Below are positions 49,480-57,499 of a stretch of DNA of 64,000 nt, in pieces. The notes under the pieces were generated by a model. The model saw only the letters and a list, made by a program, of their open reading frames with translations, was not told the origin of the DNA and made no database searches. This DNA comes from Solibacillus merdavium. Its GTDB lineage: Bacteria > Bacillota > Bacilli > Bacillales_A > Planococcaceae. The stretch spans positions 62,001 to 126,000 of the forward strand of contig NZ_JACSPW010000004.1 of the NCBI RefSeq assembly GCF_014836935.1. Reading direction: 5' to 3'. The translations under genes and the position numbers were made by a program. Numbering within the stretch: the first letter of the stretch is position 1; every line of letters starts with the position of its first letter.

Positions 49480-49929
49480 TCAGGAAGTCAGCCAATATTT
49501 TTTTGATGGTGCATCCATATGGTCGACGATGATTTGGCGCTTCATTGATTTATCCATTCTGTTTACATGATCCGCCAATATTTTATAACCACGGCGCTTT
49601 TCACGGTTTACAACCATCTCACACGCAGTTACGCCTGCAAAGTAGGCACCGGATTCATTATGATCAATCGTTACCCATACTAACCAGTAATTTTTTCCGC
49701 CTGCTGAGTCTTCTCGGTTCGTTGTAAATTTAATGCCACGCTCCACTTCACTTTTTGCATGCATTGCGCCAATATCAACAATTGCTGTTCCTTCTGCGAC
49801 ATCGACAATAACTGGCGATACATTTTCCAGAGATAGTGAGCCAATGCCAAAACCTTTATGCCCATCAGTTGGATCATTCTTAATAATCGTAAAACCCATT
49901 TTTGGTTGAGATTTTTCTTCATTTGCCAT
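49480..49929 (-). CDS. ywhD: YwhD family protein, C-terminus frameshifted
   Basis: 149 residues in the open frame from ATG at 49927-49929 (GGAGG 8 nt upstream). The YwhD family is of unknown function and about 172 residues in B. subtilis. At a run of seven A on the coding strand (complement of 49498-49504) the frame passes to a premature TGA. In the -1 frame the reading continues ILADFLKNHNEEMWNNSDEK to a TAA at 49418-49420, which would give 170 residues, the family length. This is a one-base indel, an assembly error, or slippage at A-AAA-AAA. Confidence 0.85.
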   Translation of the reverse strand: MANEEKSQPKMGFTIIKNDPTDGHKGFGIGSLSLENVSPVIVDVAEGTAIVDIGAMHAKSEVERGIKFTTNREDSAGGKNYWLVWVTIDHNESGAYFAGVTACEMVVNREKRRGYKILADHVNRMDKSMKRQIIVDHMDAPSKKYWLTS

Positions 49930-49994
49930 TGTAAATACCTCCAAATACGCTAATATAAATACTATACACTATATTTTACCTAGGAGGCGACTTT

Positions 49995-50180
49995 ATGCCA
50001 ATCGTTACAATTAAAATGGTTGAGGGGCGTACAGAAGAACAAAAGCGAGCGCTTGTAGAAGAAGTTACACAAGCCGTTTCAAAAACAGTCGACGCACCAG
50101 TAGAAAATGTATCCATTATTATCGAAGAAATGTCTAAAAACCACTTTGCAAAAGGTGGCGTGCGATACAGCGACAATTAA
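49995..50180 (+). CDS. ywhB: 4-oxalocrotonate tautomerase family protein (YwhB)
   Basis: 61 residues. Pro1 after Met removal is the catalytic base (MPIVTIKMVEGRTEEQ), and the Arg residues at about 11 and 39 region fit the 4-OT fold. YwhB of B. subtilis has tautomerase and weak dehalogenase activity; the physiological substrate is unknown. TAGGAGG precedes the ATG. Divergent from ywhD with 65 bp between starts. Confidence 0.93.
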   Translation: MPIVTIKMVEGRTEEQKRALVEEVTQAVSKTVDAPVENVSIIIEEMSKNHFAKGGVRYSDN

Positions 50181-50230
50181 TCCGTCCTATATTCAACCGA
50201 TTATGCAGTACACAATTAAAATGGCGACGC

Positions 50231-50267
50231 AAAAGGGATGAATCTGTAATTTGATTCATCCCCTTTT
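50231..50267. terminator. Bidirectional terminator between ywhB and ywfO
   Basis: AAAAGGGATGAATC (50231-50244) with GATTCATCCCCTTTT (50253-50267), one-base bulge. It abuts the stop codon of the convergent HD gene. Confidence 0.9.
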
Positions 50268-51575
50268 TTAAACACTTTCAATTAGCCTCTGTATTTCTTG
50301 TCGTAACGTTTCCGGAATGTTCTCGTCTATCAATAACTCCTCCGGGTAGTAAACTTTATGGTCCACTTTTATACGGCCGGCAATCGCCTCAACTATTTGA
50401 CTTTCCTCTGATAGCTCTCGTTGCTCCCCATCTTGCATAAGTAGGTAAATCGGCTTTTTCGTCCCTTCAATTCCAGGTCGGTAGAAGTCATAAGGTAAGT
50501 CCGATGTGGAATCATGCACTAAATAATAATCCGGGTCCATATCCGCCTCTATAAATAGGCGACGCAGTTCTGCGTAAACTTCGGGTTGCTTAAAAGGGTT
50601 GAGATTCGTATATTGAAACAATTTCCGATTAACAAATCTTCTACATAGATCACGTAAAATCCGATCCTCTTCCTGCATCCAAAATTGGAAGTATGCGAGC
50701 ATAATACTTTCATCTAATGCTATATAATCTTCCAAAGTTACGTTTCCCTTGAAAAAAGCAATAAAAGGTGATGGCTCATATTTAAATGCATAATTATTCG
50801 CACATAACACTTTTACCCGCTTTAAAATATTATTGAGTACAACTTCTGCACTGCGCGATACAGGATGGAAGTAAATTTGCAAATACATTTGATAGCGGCT
50901 CATAATATAATGCTCTACTGCATGCATTCCACTTTCTTTTATAACGACGCCATTTTCGCGGGGACGCATAACACGCATGATGCGCTCCATATCAAAATGA
51001 CCATAGCTAACGCCTGTATAATAGGCATCACGCTGTAAATAATCCATTCGATCGGCGTCAATTTGGCTTGAAATTAAGCTGACAACCAATTCGTTAGGAT
51101 ATGTTTTTTCTATCACTTGGGCAACTTTTTCAGGGAAGTCTTGTGAAACTCGACGAAGCACTGCGTTCACTTCTGTCTCCCCTAATAAAATTTGACGTGT
51201 AAAATATTCATGATCGGTCTCAAATACATTCTCAAAGGCATGGGAAAACGGACCGTGCCCTAAATCATGCAATAGCGCTGCACATAACACGAGTAATCTC
51301 TCAGATTCGTCCCATTCTTTTCTTCCTCTGAATACATCATCTACAATACGGCGTACAATTTCGTACACACCCAATGAATGATTAAAGCGGCTATGCTCCG
51401 CTCCGTGGAATACTAAATATGTAGTACCAAGCTGTTTAATACGGCGCAGTCTTTGAAATTCTCTTGTTTTTATCAAATCCCAAATCACTTGATCCCGAAC
51501 GTGGATATAACGATGGACAGGGTCTTTAAAAACTTTTTCCTCTAGCAGTTTTGTTTTTGCATATGTCGTCAACAT
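50268..51575 (-). CDS. ywfO: HD-domain nucleotide phosphohydrolase (YwfO, dGTPase-like)
   Basis: 435 residues. The metal site is formed by HSRFNHSLGV, LLHDLGHGPFSHAFE and the Asp in SQIDADRMDYLQRDA, as in dNTP triphosphohydrolases of the SAMHD1/EF1143 group. The family hydrolyses dGTP or other dNTPs, often allosterically. The C-terminal 100 residues are less conserved. AAGGAGG lies 6 nt before the ATG. Position beside rsfA matches B. subtilis ywfO. Confidence 0.92.
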   Translation of the reverse strand: MLTTYAKTKLLEEKVFKDPVHRYIHVRDQVIWDLIKTREFQRLRRIKQLGTTYLVFHGAEHSRFNHSLGVYEIVRRIVDDVFRGRKEWDESERLLVLCAALLHDLGHGPFSHAFENVFETDHEYFTRQILLGETEVNAVLRRVSQDFPEKVAQVIEKTYPNELVVSLISSQIDADRMDYLQRDAYYTGVSYGHFDMERIMRVMRPRENGVVIKESGMHAVEHYIMSRYQMYLQIYFHPVSRSAEVVLNNILKRVKVLCANNYAFKYEPSPFIAFFKGNVTLEDYIALDESIMLAYFQFWMQEEDRILRDLCRRFVNRKLFQYTNLNPFKQPEVYAELRRLFIEADMDPDYYLVHDSTSDLPYDFYRPGIEGTKKPIYLLMQDGEQRELSEESQIVEAIAGRIKVDHKVYYPEELLIDENIPETLRQEIQRLIESV

Positions 51576-51766
51576 AGCCGACCTCCTTATCCCTTTTTCT
51601 TATTATAAGTGAGTTCTCAATGAAATAGAAATGAATCCATTAGGCAAAAAGCATAATTGTTTTCATGTACAAAAAATTATTGATAAGTATACTTCATCTG
51701 CAAAGCCCTTATAAATGCGAAAAGGACTTGTTCTGAAAATCATTTCAGGACATGCCCCCTACGTCG

Positions 51767-51991
51767 TTACTTTTTTAGTTTGTCGAGTACCTTTACCATT
51801 AACTCCTCTTCAGTTAACGCGGCAACTGGACGATTGTTTACAAATGTGAATGTTTTTTTGCGGCCTGGACCACAGTATGAATGACAGCCAATTTCAATCG
51901 TTGCTTCTGGATCAATTTCTTTTAATTTTGGAATTAACGTCTTTAAATTAACGGCCTGACATTCATCGCAAACGTGAAATAAGTTTGCCAT
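51767..51991 (-). CDS. DUF1450 family small cysteine protein
   Basis: 74 residues with cysteines in HVCDEC near residue 8-11 and GCHSYCGPG near 36-40. This is the DUF1450 (YuzB-like) family with a thioredoxin/ferredoxin-like fold and no known function. The four Cys suggest a redox or metal site. Monocistronic between ywfO and rsfA; a weak hairpin near 51735-51755 may terminate it. Confidence 0.85.
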   Translation of the reverse strand: MANLFHVCDECQAVNLKTLIPKLKEIDPEATIEIGCHSYCGPGRKKTFTFVNNRPVAALTEEELMVKVLDKLKK

Positions 51992-52213
51992 AGTGTCAAC
52001 ACCTTTCCCTTAGCTATTTTAACCTATTTGTTATTGTATCTCATATTGCATATTCCATTCAAGCATATACTAGCAATTCCGTCAAAGGTCTGATAGGAAT
52101 ATATTTCTCATTATTCTATCAACAATTTACGATATATTGAATAAATGTTTTCCCCTTTGGACATGATAGATTTACAACAACAAAACTATGAATAAGATCA
52201 GGGGGAGTTTTTT

Positions 52214-52855
52214 ATGACAAAAACAAGACAAGATGCGTGGGTAAAAGAGAATGACGAGTTATTGGCAGAAGCTGTTTTGCGCCATGTTAAAGAAGGAAGC
52301 ACACAGCTTAATGCTTTTGAAGAAGCTGGTGATCTATTGAATCGAACAGCTGCAGCGTGTGGTTTCCGCTGGAATGCAGTAGTACGACGTATTTATGAAG
52401 AAGATTTAGCACAGGCGAAAAAGGAACGTAAAGAACGTATGCGTATGATGAATACGGCAACAAAGCGCAGAACGTCACCTTTATATTTAATGCCTTCTAA
52501 TGAGAGCCAGCCGACGTCAATTCCACTATCAGCTTTATCACTGGATATCGTCATTGCATACTTAGTAAAATTGCAACATACGAATTCAAATGAGCAAGAT
52601 TTAGTGAAGTGGCGCAAATTAACATCACTATTAACGGAACAAAAGAATCAGCTTGAACAACAATTGGCTGCACTTCAAAAAGAAAACAAAGCGATTAAAG
52701 AAGATTACGAGCAATTTGTATCTATTATGAATCGCGCAAGAAGACTTGTGGCACTAGAAGATTCAGAGCCAAACGCACCGACGTTCAAAATGGAGCGAAA
52801 CGGAAACTTAGTTTCCCAGTCATCACTAAATGATTCAGGCGAAGCGCTATATTAG
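52214..52855 (+). CDS. rsfA: RsfA family prespore transcription regulator
   Basis: 213 residues. The N-terminal Myb/SANT-like domain (about 1-60) has RQDAWVKENDELLAEAVLRH and CGFRWNAVVRRIY. A long coiled coil (about 135-175) follows. In B. subtilis RsfA is made under sigma-F and tunes sigma-F genes in the forespore. GGGGGAG precedes the ATG. The C-terminus overlaps the 5' arm of a terminator. Confidence 0.92.
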   Translation: MTKTRQDAWVKENDELLAEAVLRHVKEGSTQLNAFEEAGDLLNRTAAACGFRWNAVVRRIYEEDLAQAKKERKERMRMMNTATKRRTSPLYLMPSNESQPTSIPLSALSLDIVIAYLVKLQHTNSNEQDLVKWRKLTSLLTEQKNQLEQQLAALQKENKAIKEDYEQFVSIMNRARRLVALEDSEPNAPTFKMERNGNLVSQSSLNDSGEALY

Positions 52856-52865
52856 CACCTCGCCT
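52837..52865. terminator. Terminator between rsfA and lipL
   Basis: AGGCGA (52837-52842) and TCGCCT (52860-52865) with TTTTT after on the plus strand; the 5' arm lies inside rsfA. Confidence 0.7.
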
Positions 52866-52868
52866 TTT

Positions 52869-53696
52869 TTATTTGTTTAACATTGATTCATTGCGCTTCA
52901 ATACGCGCTGTAAATAATATTCGTATAATTCCATTTCACTTTTCTGCAATGGTTGTTCATTTACCTTCCCATTCCAGTGGTTCAATAGCTTGCGTAGGCG
53001 TTCATTTACTTGGGATACAGTTATGCTTTGTCCTGTAAGCTCCTGTAATGAAGCCATTACGTCCGGTTTAATGTCCGGATATTGAAATTTTGTTACCTCG
53101 CCTTTTAGACCTGCCTCGTAAAATTGCTTAATCAGCTCTGCCCGTTCACTTCCGCTGCCTTCTACACATAAGTAAATTTGTACAGCAATGCCATTTTTCA
53201 TGCGGCGTTGTGATATTCCGGCAAACTTTTTACCATCGATACTTAAATCATATGAACCTGGGCAATACGAGCCGACAACTTCATATGCTTCTATTTTAGT
53301 TGCGACTTCTGGAAAAAGCTGTCGAATCAATTCGACCATCATTTCAAAAGCGTTATTAATACTAAGCGGTTTGTCTTCCCCGATGACAATGGAAATATTC
53401 AGCACTCCCGCATCCAATACAACGGCTAATCCTCCTGAATTCCGGACAATCGGTTTATGGCCATGCATTATTAATGTCTGCATTCCTTGTTCTATATACG
53501 GCAATCGGTGGTCCTGGATACCCAACACGACTGAATCGTAATGCACCCACGTACGAAGTGTTGCATCTGACATGAGCTGTCCTACAAGATGGCAAAGTGT
53601 GTCATCCATCGCGAATGACTCTAAAGGTGAGCGTTTATTCGCACTAATCGATTGATCAACGAAACGCCACTTCGTTTGTTTTAAAATTTCGTTCAT
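52869..53696 (-). CDS. lipL: Octanoyl-[GcvH]:protein N-octanoyltransferase (LipL)
   Basis: 275 residues, biotin/lipoate protein ligase fold. RNSGGLAVV near residue 85 is the ligand loop. The nucleophilic Cys in GSYCPGSYDLS and the Lys in GKKFAGISQRR fit the amidotransferase LipL, which moves octanoyl groups from GcvH to E2 subunits, rather than LipM. The position beside rsfA (ywfL in B. subtilis) supports this. Confidence 0.88.
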   Translation of the reverse strand: MNEILKQTKWRFVDQSISANKRSPLESFAMDDTLCHLVGQLMSDATLRTWVHYDSVVLGIQDHRLPYIEQGMQTLIMHGHKPIVRNSGGLAVVLDAGVLNISIVIGEDKPLSINNAFEMMVELIRQLFPEVATKIEAYEVVGSYCPGSYDLSIDGKKFAGISQRRMKNGIAVQIYLCVEGSGSERAELIKQFYEAGLKGEVTKFQYPDIKPDVMASLQELTGQSITVSQVNERLRKLLNHWNGKVNEQPLQKSEMELYEYYLQRVLKRNESMLNK

Positions 53697-53784
53697 ATAA
53701 ATACTCCTAGCTTAATTTCTCTTCACTTTAGCATACCTCAATTCAAAGTGATGTCAAATTGGTGAAAATATCGAATATGCGAGG

Positions 53785-53838
53785 TTGAAATGATTTTTTT
53801 TTACTGATTTATGCTACACTAACTGTGAATCATTTTCA
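53785..53838 (+). promoter_or_regulatory. hemQ promoter region with Fur/PerR-like box
   Basis: Extended -10 TGCTACACT (53812-53820), with TTGAAA at 53785-53790 as a distant -35. TGTGAATCATTTTCA (53824-53838) matches the 7-1-7 Fur/PerR palindrome at 11 of 14 arm positions and would overlap the start site. Regulator assignment is inference. Confidence 0.4.
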
Positions 53839-53860
53839 TTTACAAGGAGTGTTTAAGCAC

Positions 53861-54598
53861 ATGAATGAAGCAGCAATTACTTTAGATGGCTGGTATGCAT
53901 TACATGATTTCCGCTCAATTGACTGGGCATCATGGAAATTAGTTTCAACTGAAGAACGCGAAGCCGCTACGAAAGAATTTATCGCATTTTTAGAAGACTT
54001 AAATAAAGATACAGGTTCAAATGCTTTCTACTCTATTATTGGTCAAAAAGCAGATTTCATGATGATGACATTACGCGAAACACCGGAAGAATTAAGCGAA
54101 ATCGAAACAAAATTTGCTAAACTGGCAATTGCAGATTTCACTATTCCAACTTATTCTTACGTTTCGATTGTAGAATTATCAAATTACCTAGCTGGGAAGT
54201 CGGATGAAGATCCTTACCAAAACCCACATGTACGTGCACGTTTATATCCTGAATTGCCAAAATCAAAATATGTTTGCTTCTATCCAATGGATAAAAAGCG
54301 CGATGGCAATGACAACTGGTACATGCTTACGATGGACAAGCGTCGTCAATTAATGCATTCTCACGGACTAATCGGACGTAGCTATGCAGGTAAGATCAAA
54401 CAAATCATTACTGGTTCAGTTGGATTGGACGACCACGAATGGGGCGTAACATTATTCTCTGATGATATGCTAGAATTCAAAAAAATTGTTTACGAAATGC
54501 GCTTCGATGAAGTATCAGCCCGCTATGGCGAGTTTGGTGAGTTCCTAGTAGGTAACTTATTAGACAACGAAAAACTAGAAAAATTATTAGCGATTTAA
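53861..54598 (+). CDS. hemQ: Coproheme decarboxylase HemQ
   Basis: 245 residues from ATG at 53861-53863 (AAGGAG 11 nt upstream). Chlorite-dismutase fold. The radical Tyr141 and Lys145 lie in [10 protein letters not shown]. The proximal His is H168 in [14 protein letters not shown]. It decarboxylates two propionates of coproheme III with H2O2 to make heme b, the last step of the Gram-positive pathway. In B. subtilis ywfI is its counterpart. A terminator and then the second 21-bp array follow. Confidence 0.95.
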   Translation: MNEAAITLDGWYALHDFRSIDWASWKLVSTEEREAATKEFIAFLEDLNKDTGSNAFYSIIGQKADFMMMTLRETPEELSEIETKFAKLAIADFTIPTYSYVSIVELSNYLAGKSDEDPYQNPHVRARLYPELPKSKYVCFYPMDKKRDGNDNWYMLTMDKRRQLMHSHGLIGRSYAGKIKQIITGSVGLDDHEWGVTLFSDDMLEFKKIVYEMRFDEVSARYGEFGEFLVGNLLDNEKLEKLLAI

Positions 54599-54607
54599 TA
54601 CTGATGT

Positions 54608-54659
54608 ACCCGTTCACCCTTGATTATTGGTTATCCCATCTTCAAGTGGCTGAACGGGT
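54608..54659 (+). terminator. Intrinsic terminator of hemQ
   Basis: ACCCGTTCA (54608-54616) and TGAACGGGT (54651-54659), then TTATTTTTATT. An inner CTTGA/TCAAG pairing is possible. Confidence 0.85.
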
Positions 54660-54665
54660 TTATTT

Positions 54666-54775
54666 TTATTGGACATCTTTCTATCGATATTCGTCAATCG
54701 TCCATACTTATTCGCCACTACCCCATACATAATCGACACTTTGTGATGTATATTCGTCATTTCAAAGCAGTTATT
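54666..54775. repeat. 21-bp-period array, six copies of WTATTCGYCA with variable spacers (approximate right end; last core ends 54780)
   Basis: Cores begin at 54666 (TTATTGGACA), 54687 (ATATTCGTCA), 54708 (TTATTCGCCA), 54729 (ATAATCGACA), 54750 (ATATTCGTCA) and 54771 (TTATTCGCCA). Every step is exactly 21 bp: a 10-bp core plus an 11-bp non-conserved spacer. The array starts 6 bp after the hemQ terminator and ends about 20 bp before the terminator of the convergent small gene. No ORF with a ribosome site is present. Same architecture as 14809-14982, with a different core. Confidence 0.85.
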
Positions 54776-54802
54776 CGCCAACGGCTTCATCCCTAAAACG
54801 GA

Positions 54803-54836
54803 AAAAGGTGAGTCGAACTAAATCGACTCACCTTTT
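54803..54836 (-). terminator. Intrinsic terminator of the small membrane-protein gene
   Basis: Fourteen-bp perfect arms AAAAGGTGAGTCGA (54803-54816) and TCGACTCACCTTTT (54823-54836). On the minus strand TTCCGTTTTAG follows. The outer arm overlaps the gene's stop codon. Confidence 0.85.
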
Positions 54837-55005
54837 ACGTATGATCATCCTGCAATTTTAAAATTATAATAATGGTATTAATGAACAAACCCGTTACGAT
54901 GAGAAGGATTAATAAATACCAATGGATCGGTTGCCCGTAAAATTTCGCAACCGCAAAGGACAAAAATGCACTAATAATTATCCCTAACCATACTCCTATT
55001 TTCAT
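54835..55005 (-). CDS. Small membrane protein, 56 residues, unknown
   Basis: ATG at 55003-55005 with GGGAGTGG 6 nt upstream. The product begins MKIGVWLGIIISAFLSFAVA and has two hydrophobic helices (about 4-21 and 29-49). The loop is FYGQPIHW and the charged end is KLQDDHT. A strong terminator begins at the stop. Ribosome site, topology and terminator together make it a convincing gene. Family not recognised. Confidence 0.7.
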   Translation of the reverse strand: MKIGVWLGIIISAFLSFAVAKFYGQPIHWYLLILLIVTGLFINTIIIILKLQDDHT

Positions 55006-55389
55006 GACGTTCCACTCCCGTGCTTTTCATTAACACTGGGCAACAATTTTCTATTTATGTAACATATATTGCCCATTTCGTTGAAAGTTATTACTTATTT
55101 ATATTAAATTATTCTATAGTATGTTAACTATTCAAAAAATAATACTGCAACAGTGTTCAACTTTTTTTTTTTATGCATATACTAAAACGAAAAAGGAGGT
55201 TACTTACAACGCCTATAGTTATAAAAGATAATCTTCTTGCTCGATTAAGATGCTACAAAAGGTCATTCGAATGCCCTGCCTAGTATTATGGACAATGGCG
55301 TAGTGGTCATATTGAAGCTGGGTGTTGAGAATCGGCAACTGCAAATTGTCTAGTGGTTTATTAAATTTACTTAATGAAAGGATGCAAAA
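55006..55389 (+). other. Region before gerQ: sporulation-type -10 and a possible decayed ORF
   Basis: CATATACTA (55176-55184) resembles a sigma-E/sigma-K -10. AAAAGGAGGT (55191-55200) is a strong ribosome site, but the codon at proper spacing is ACG (55209-55211), followed by PIVIKDNLLARLRCYKRSF and a stop. A second fragment in another frame reads MDNGVVVILKLGVENRQLQ up to 55352. In Bacillus cwlJ sits here; the fragments show only slight resemblance to its N-terminus. The rest shows nothing. Confidence 0.3.
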
Positions 55390-55725
55390 TTGACTTATTA
55401 TTGGACGTCTCCAATGCAACAAATGAATCCTTCGACGCTTACGTACCCTACGACTATGCAAGGTGTAGGCGTTCCACGTGAGGAATCCTATATTGAAAAT
55501 ATTTTACGGTTAAATCGTGGGAAACCAGGTACGTTTTATTTTTCATTTGATAATGCGGTAGCTGGCAGCAATACGCGTGCTGTTCGCGGTGTTGTCGAAG
55601 CAGCTGGACGCGACCATGTTATTTTGCGTGATTTAAAGAATAACCATCGCTTCTTGTTCCCGATGATTTACTTTGATTATGCTGAATTTGATGAGGAATT
55701 AAGTTACTTTACACAAACACCTTAA
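55390..55725 (+). CDS. gerQ: Spore coat protein GerQ
   Basis: 111 residues from TTG at 55390-55392 (AAAGGATG upstream). The conserved core SYIENILRLNRGKPGTFYFSF and VVEAAGRDHVILRDL to MIYFDYAEFDEEL matches GerQ. The Gln-rich N-terminal extension of B. subtilis GerQ (181 residues, cross-linked by transglutaminase) is much shorter here, with Gln only around residues 10-11 and 24. GerQ localises the germination hydrolase CwlJ to the coat. Confidence 0.92.
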   Translation: MTYYWTSPMQQMNPSTLTYPTTMQGVGVPREESYIENILRLNRGKPGTFYFSFDNAVAGSNTRAVRGVVEAAGRDHVILRDLKNNHRFLFPMIYFDYAEFDEELSYFTQTP

Positions 55726-55752
55726 TAGGCTGCAAGTCTTTTAACATGCAAG

Positions 55753-55788
55753 AAAAAGCAAGGTGCAATCACTAGCACCTTGCTTTTT
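55753..55788. terminator. Bidirectional terminator between gerQ and the receptor gene
   Basis: AAAAAGCAAGGTGC (55753-55766) and GCACCTTGCTTTTT (55775-55788), perfect 14-bp arms. Confidence 0.93.
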
Positions 55789-55793
55789 CCTAT

Positions 55794-57479
55794 TTACACT
55801 TTAAATTGTTGGATTTCCTGCTGTAGGTTTTGGGCATTGTCATTTAATGTGGTTGCCACTGCATTGACTTGTTGCATCGTTGCCGTTTGTTCCTCCACGG
55901 CTGCTGCTATCATTTCAAGGTGGCTGCTCGATTCGTTTGAGCCATTGGCAATTTCATTTACCGAAGCGGTTACTTGTTCTGCACTTGCCGAAAGCTGTTC
56001 AGATGTAGCTGAAATCTCTTCAATTTGCATTGACATTTCAGTTACTGCTCCCACAATCGATGTAAATGACTGACCTGCATTTGTAATAATATCTACACCG
56101 TCTTTTACAGATATTAAAGAGTCCGATACAGCACGTTCGACATTTTCTGTATCTGCTTTAATTTCAAGTGTTAAGTTGACGATTGAATTTGCCGAGCTTT
56201 TAGATTGCTCCGCCAGCTTTCGTACTTCATCCGCTACAACTGCAAATCCTTTTCCGTGTTCCCCTGCTCGTGCCGCTTCAATTGCAGCGTTTAGCGCAAG
56301 AAGATTCGTTTGATCCGTAATTGCCGTAATGATTTGTGAGATATTATTGATTTCCTCTGTTTGTTGAGCCAGCTTCTGTACTAAATCATTGACAGAATTT
56401 GTGGAAGTACTAATTATGTTCATTTGCTGTTGTGCATCATGAATAATTTGACCACCGTTTTTCGCTGTTTGTGTCGCATCAACAGAATTACCATGTAATT
56501 TTTGAGTCGCTTCTGCAATTCTCTGTATTCCAGCTGCTGTTTCTTCCATGGCACGAGCACTTTCGTTTGAAGCGTGTGCAGAAATTTGGGATCTTTCTGC
56601 TGTATGACTAACACGCGTCGTCACATCTTCTGTTGTTGCCGTAATTTCCTCTGTACTTGCTGAAAGTTCCTGTGCTGCAGCACTTACTTGTTCAGAATTC
56701 ATTTGCATATTTTTAATTAGATTTGCTAAATTATTTTTCATCATACTGAAGGACTTACCTAGCTGACCGATTTCGTCTTTTGTTTTGACTACAAAATCCG
56801 GCTGTGATAAGTCGCCTGATGCAATAATATTCGCTTCTTTTACGATATTCTTTAATGGTGATGTAATTGTTTTACGAATATATAACATTACGGCTACACC
56901 AATCAAAATACTGATTACCAAGGCGATGCTTGCCACTGTTTGAGAAAAGGCAATCGAGTTGTTGGCTTTTTTATTAATCGCTTCAAGCTGTTCTTCTTGA
57001 AATAAGACAATTTGATTTGTCACATCAAACATGCCGTTACTTGCCACATGAAGCTTCGTATTAATAAATCCATTTGCCAGAATTTGATCCCCTCGATTAT
57101 ATGCATCAATCATATCAAGATACCCATTGTTAAAATCATCGCGGAACTTTTTTACTTGCTCCATATATTCCTGCATCGTACCGCTGACTACCAATGTATC
57201 CAAATAATCAATTTCCGCGTCCAATAATTCATTGTACTGATTAAAACTATTGATAGATTCCTCTTTGCCGTCCAACACTATGGCACGTGCATACATCCCT
57301 TGCATTCCTATATTCAATCGAATTTGATCTACTGTGCGGATTTGCTCAACACGATGATCGAGCGCTTCGTCCATATTACCCTGAATTTCATTTAAACTAA
57401 TAAAGTTAAGAACTACAGTTATCGTTATTAAGACAATCATTAATATGAAAGCAGAATATAACTTTTTACCAACACTCAT
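55794..57479 (-). CDS. Methyl-accepting chemotaxis protein with 4HB sensor domain
   Basis: 561 residues from ATG at 57477-57479 (AAGGG 8 nt upstream). First membrane helix about 5-27, an extracellular four-helix-bundle sensor of about 155 residues, second helix near 186-206, HAMP, then signalling coiled coil with the tip [19 protein letters not shown]. It lies 20 nt after the M20 amidohydrolase, so it may sense a product or substrate of that enzyme. Confidence 0.92.
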   Translation of the reverse strand: MSVGKKLYSAFILMIVLITITVVLNFISLNEIQGNMDEALDHRVEQIRTVDQIRLNIGMQGMYARAIVLDGKEESINSFNQYNELLDAEIDYLDTLVVSGTMQEYMEQVKKFRDDFNNGYLDMIDAYNRGDQILANGFINTKLHVASNGMFDVTNQIVLFQEEQLEAINKKANNSIAFSQTVASIALVISILIGVAVMLYIRKTITSPLKNIVKEANIIASGDLSQPDFVVKTKDEIGQLGKSFSMMKNNLANLIKNMQMNSEQVSAAAQELSASTEEITATTEDVTTRVSHTAERSQISAHASNESARAMEETAAGIQRIAEATQKLHGNSVDATQTAKNGGQIIHDAQQQMNIISTSTNSVNDLVQKLAQQTEEINNISQIITAITDQTNLLALNAAIEAARAGEHGKGFAVVADEVRKLAEQSKSSANSIVNLTLEIKADTENVERAVSDSLISVKDGVDIITNAGQSFTSIVGAVTEMSMQIEEISATSEQLSASAEQVTASVNEIANGSNESSSHLEMIAAAVEEQTATMQQVNAVATTLNDNAQNLQQEIQQFKV

Positions 57480-57499
57480 TTCCATTTCCCTTCTCTCTG

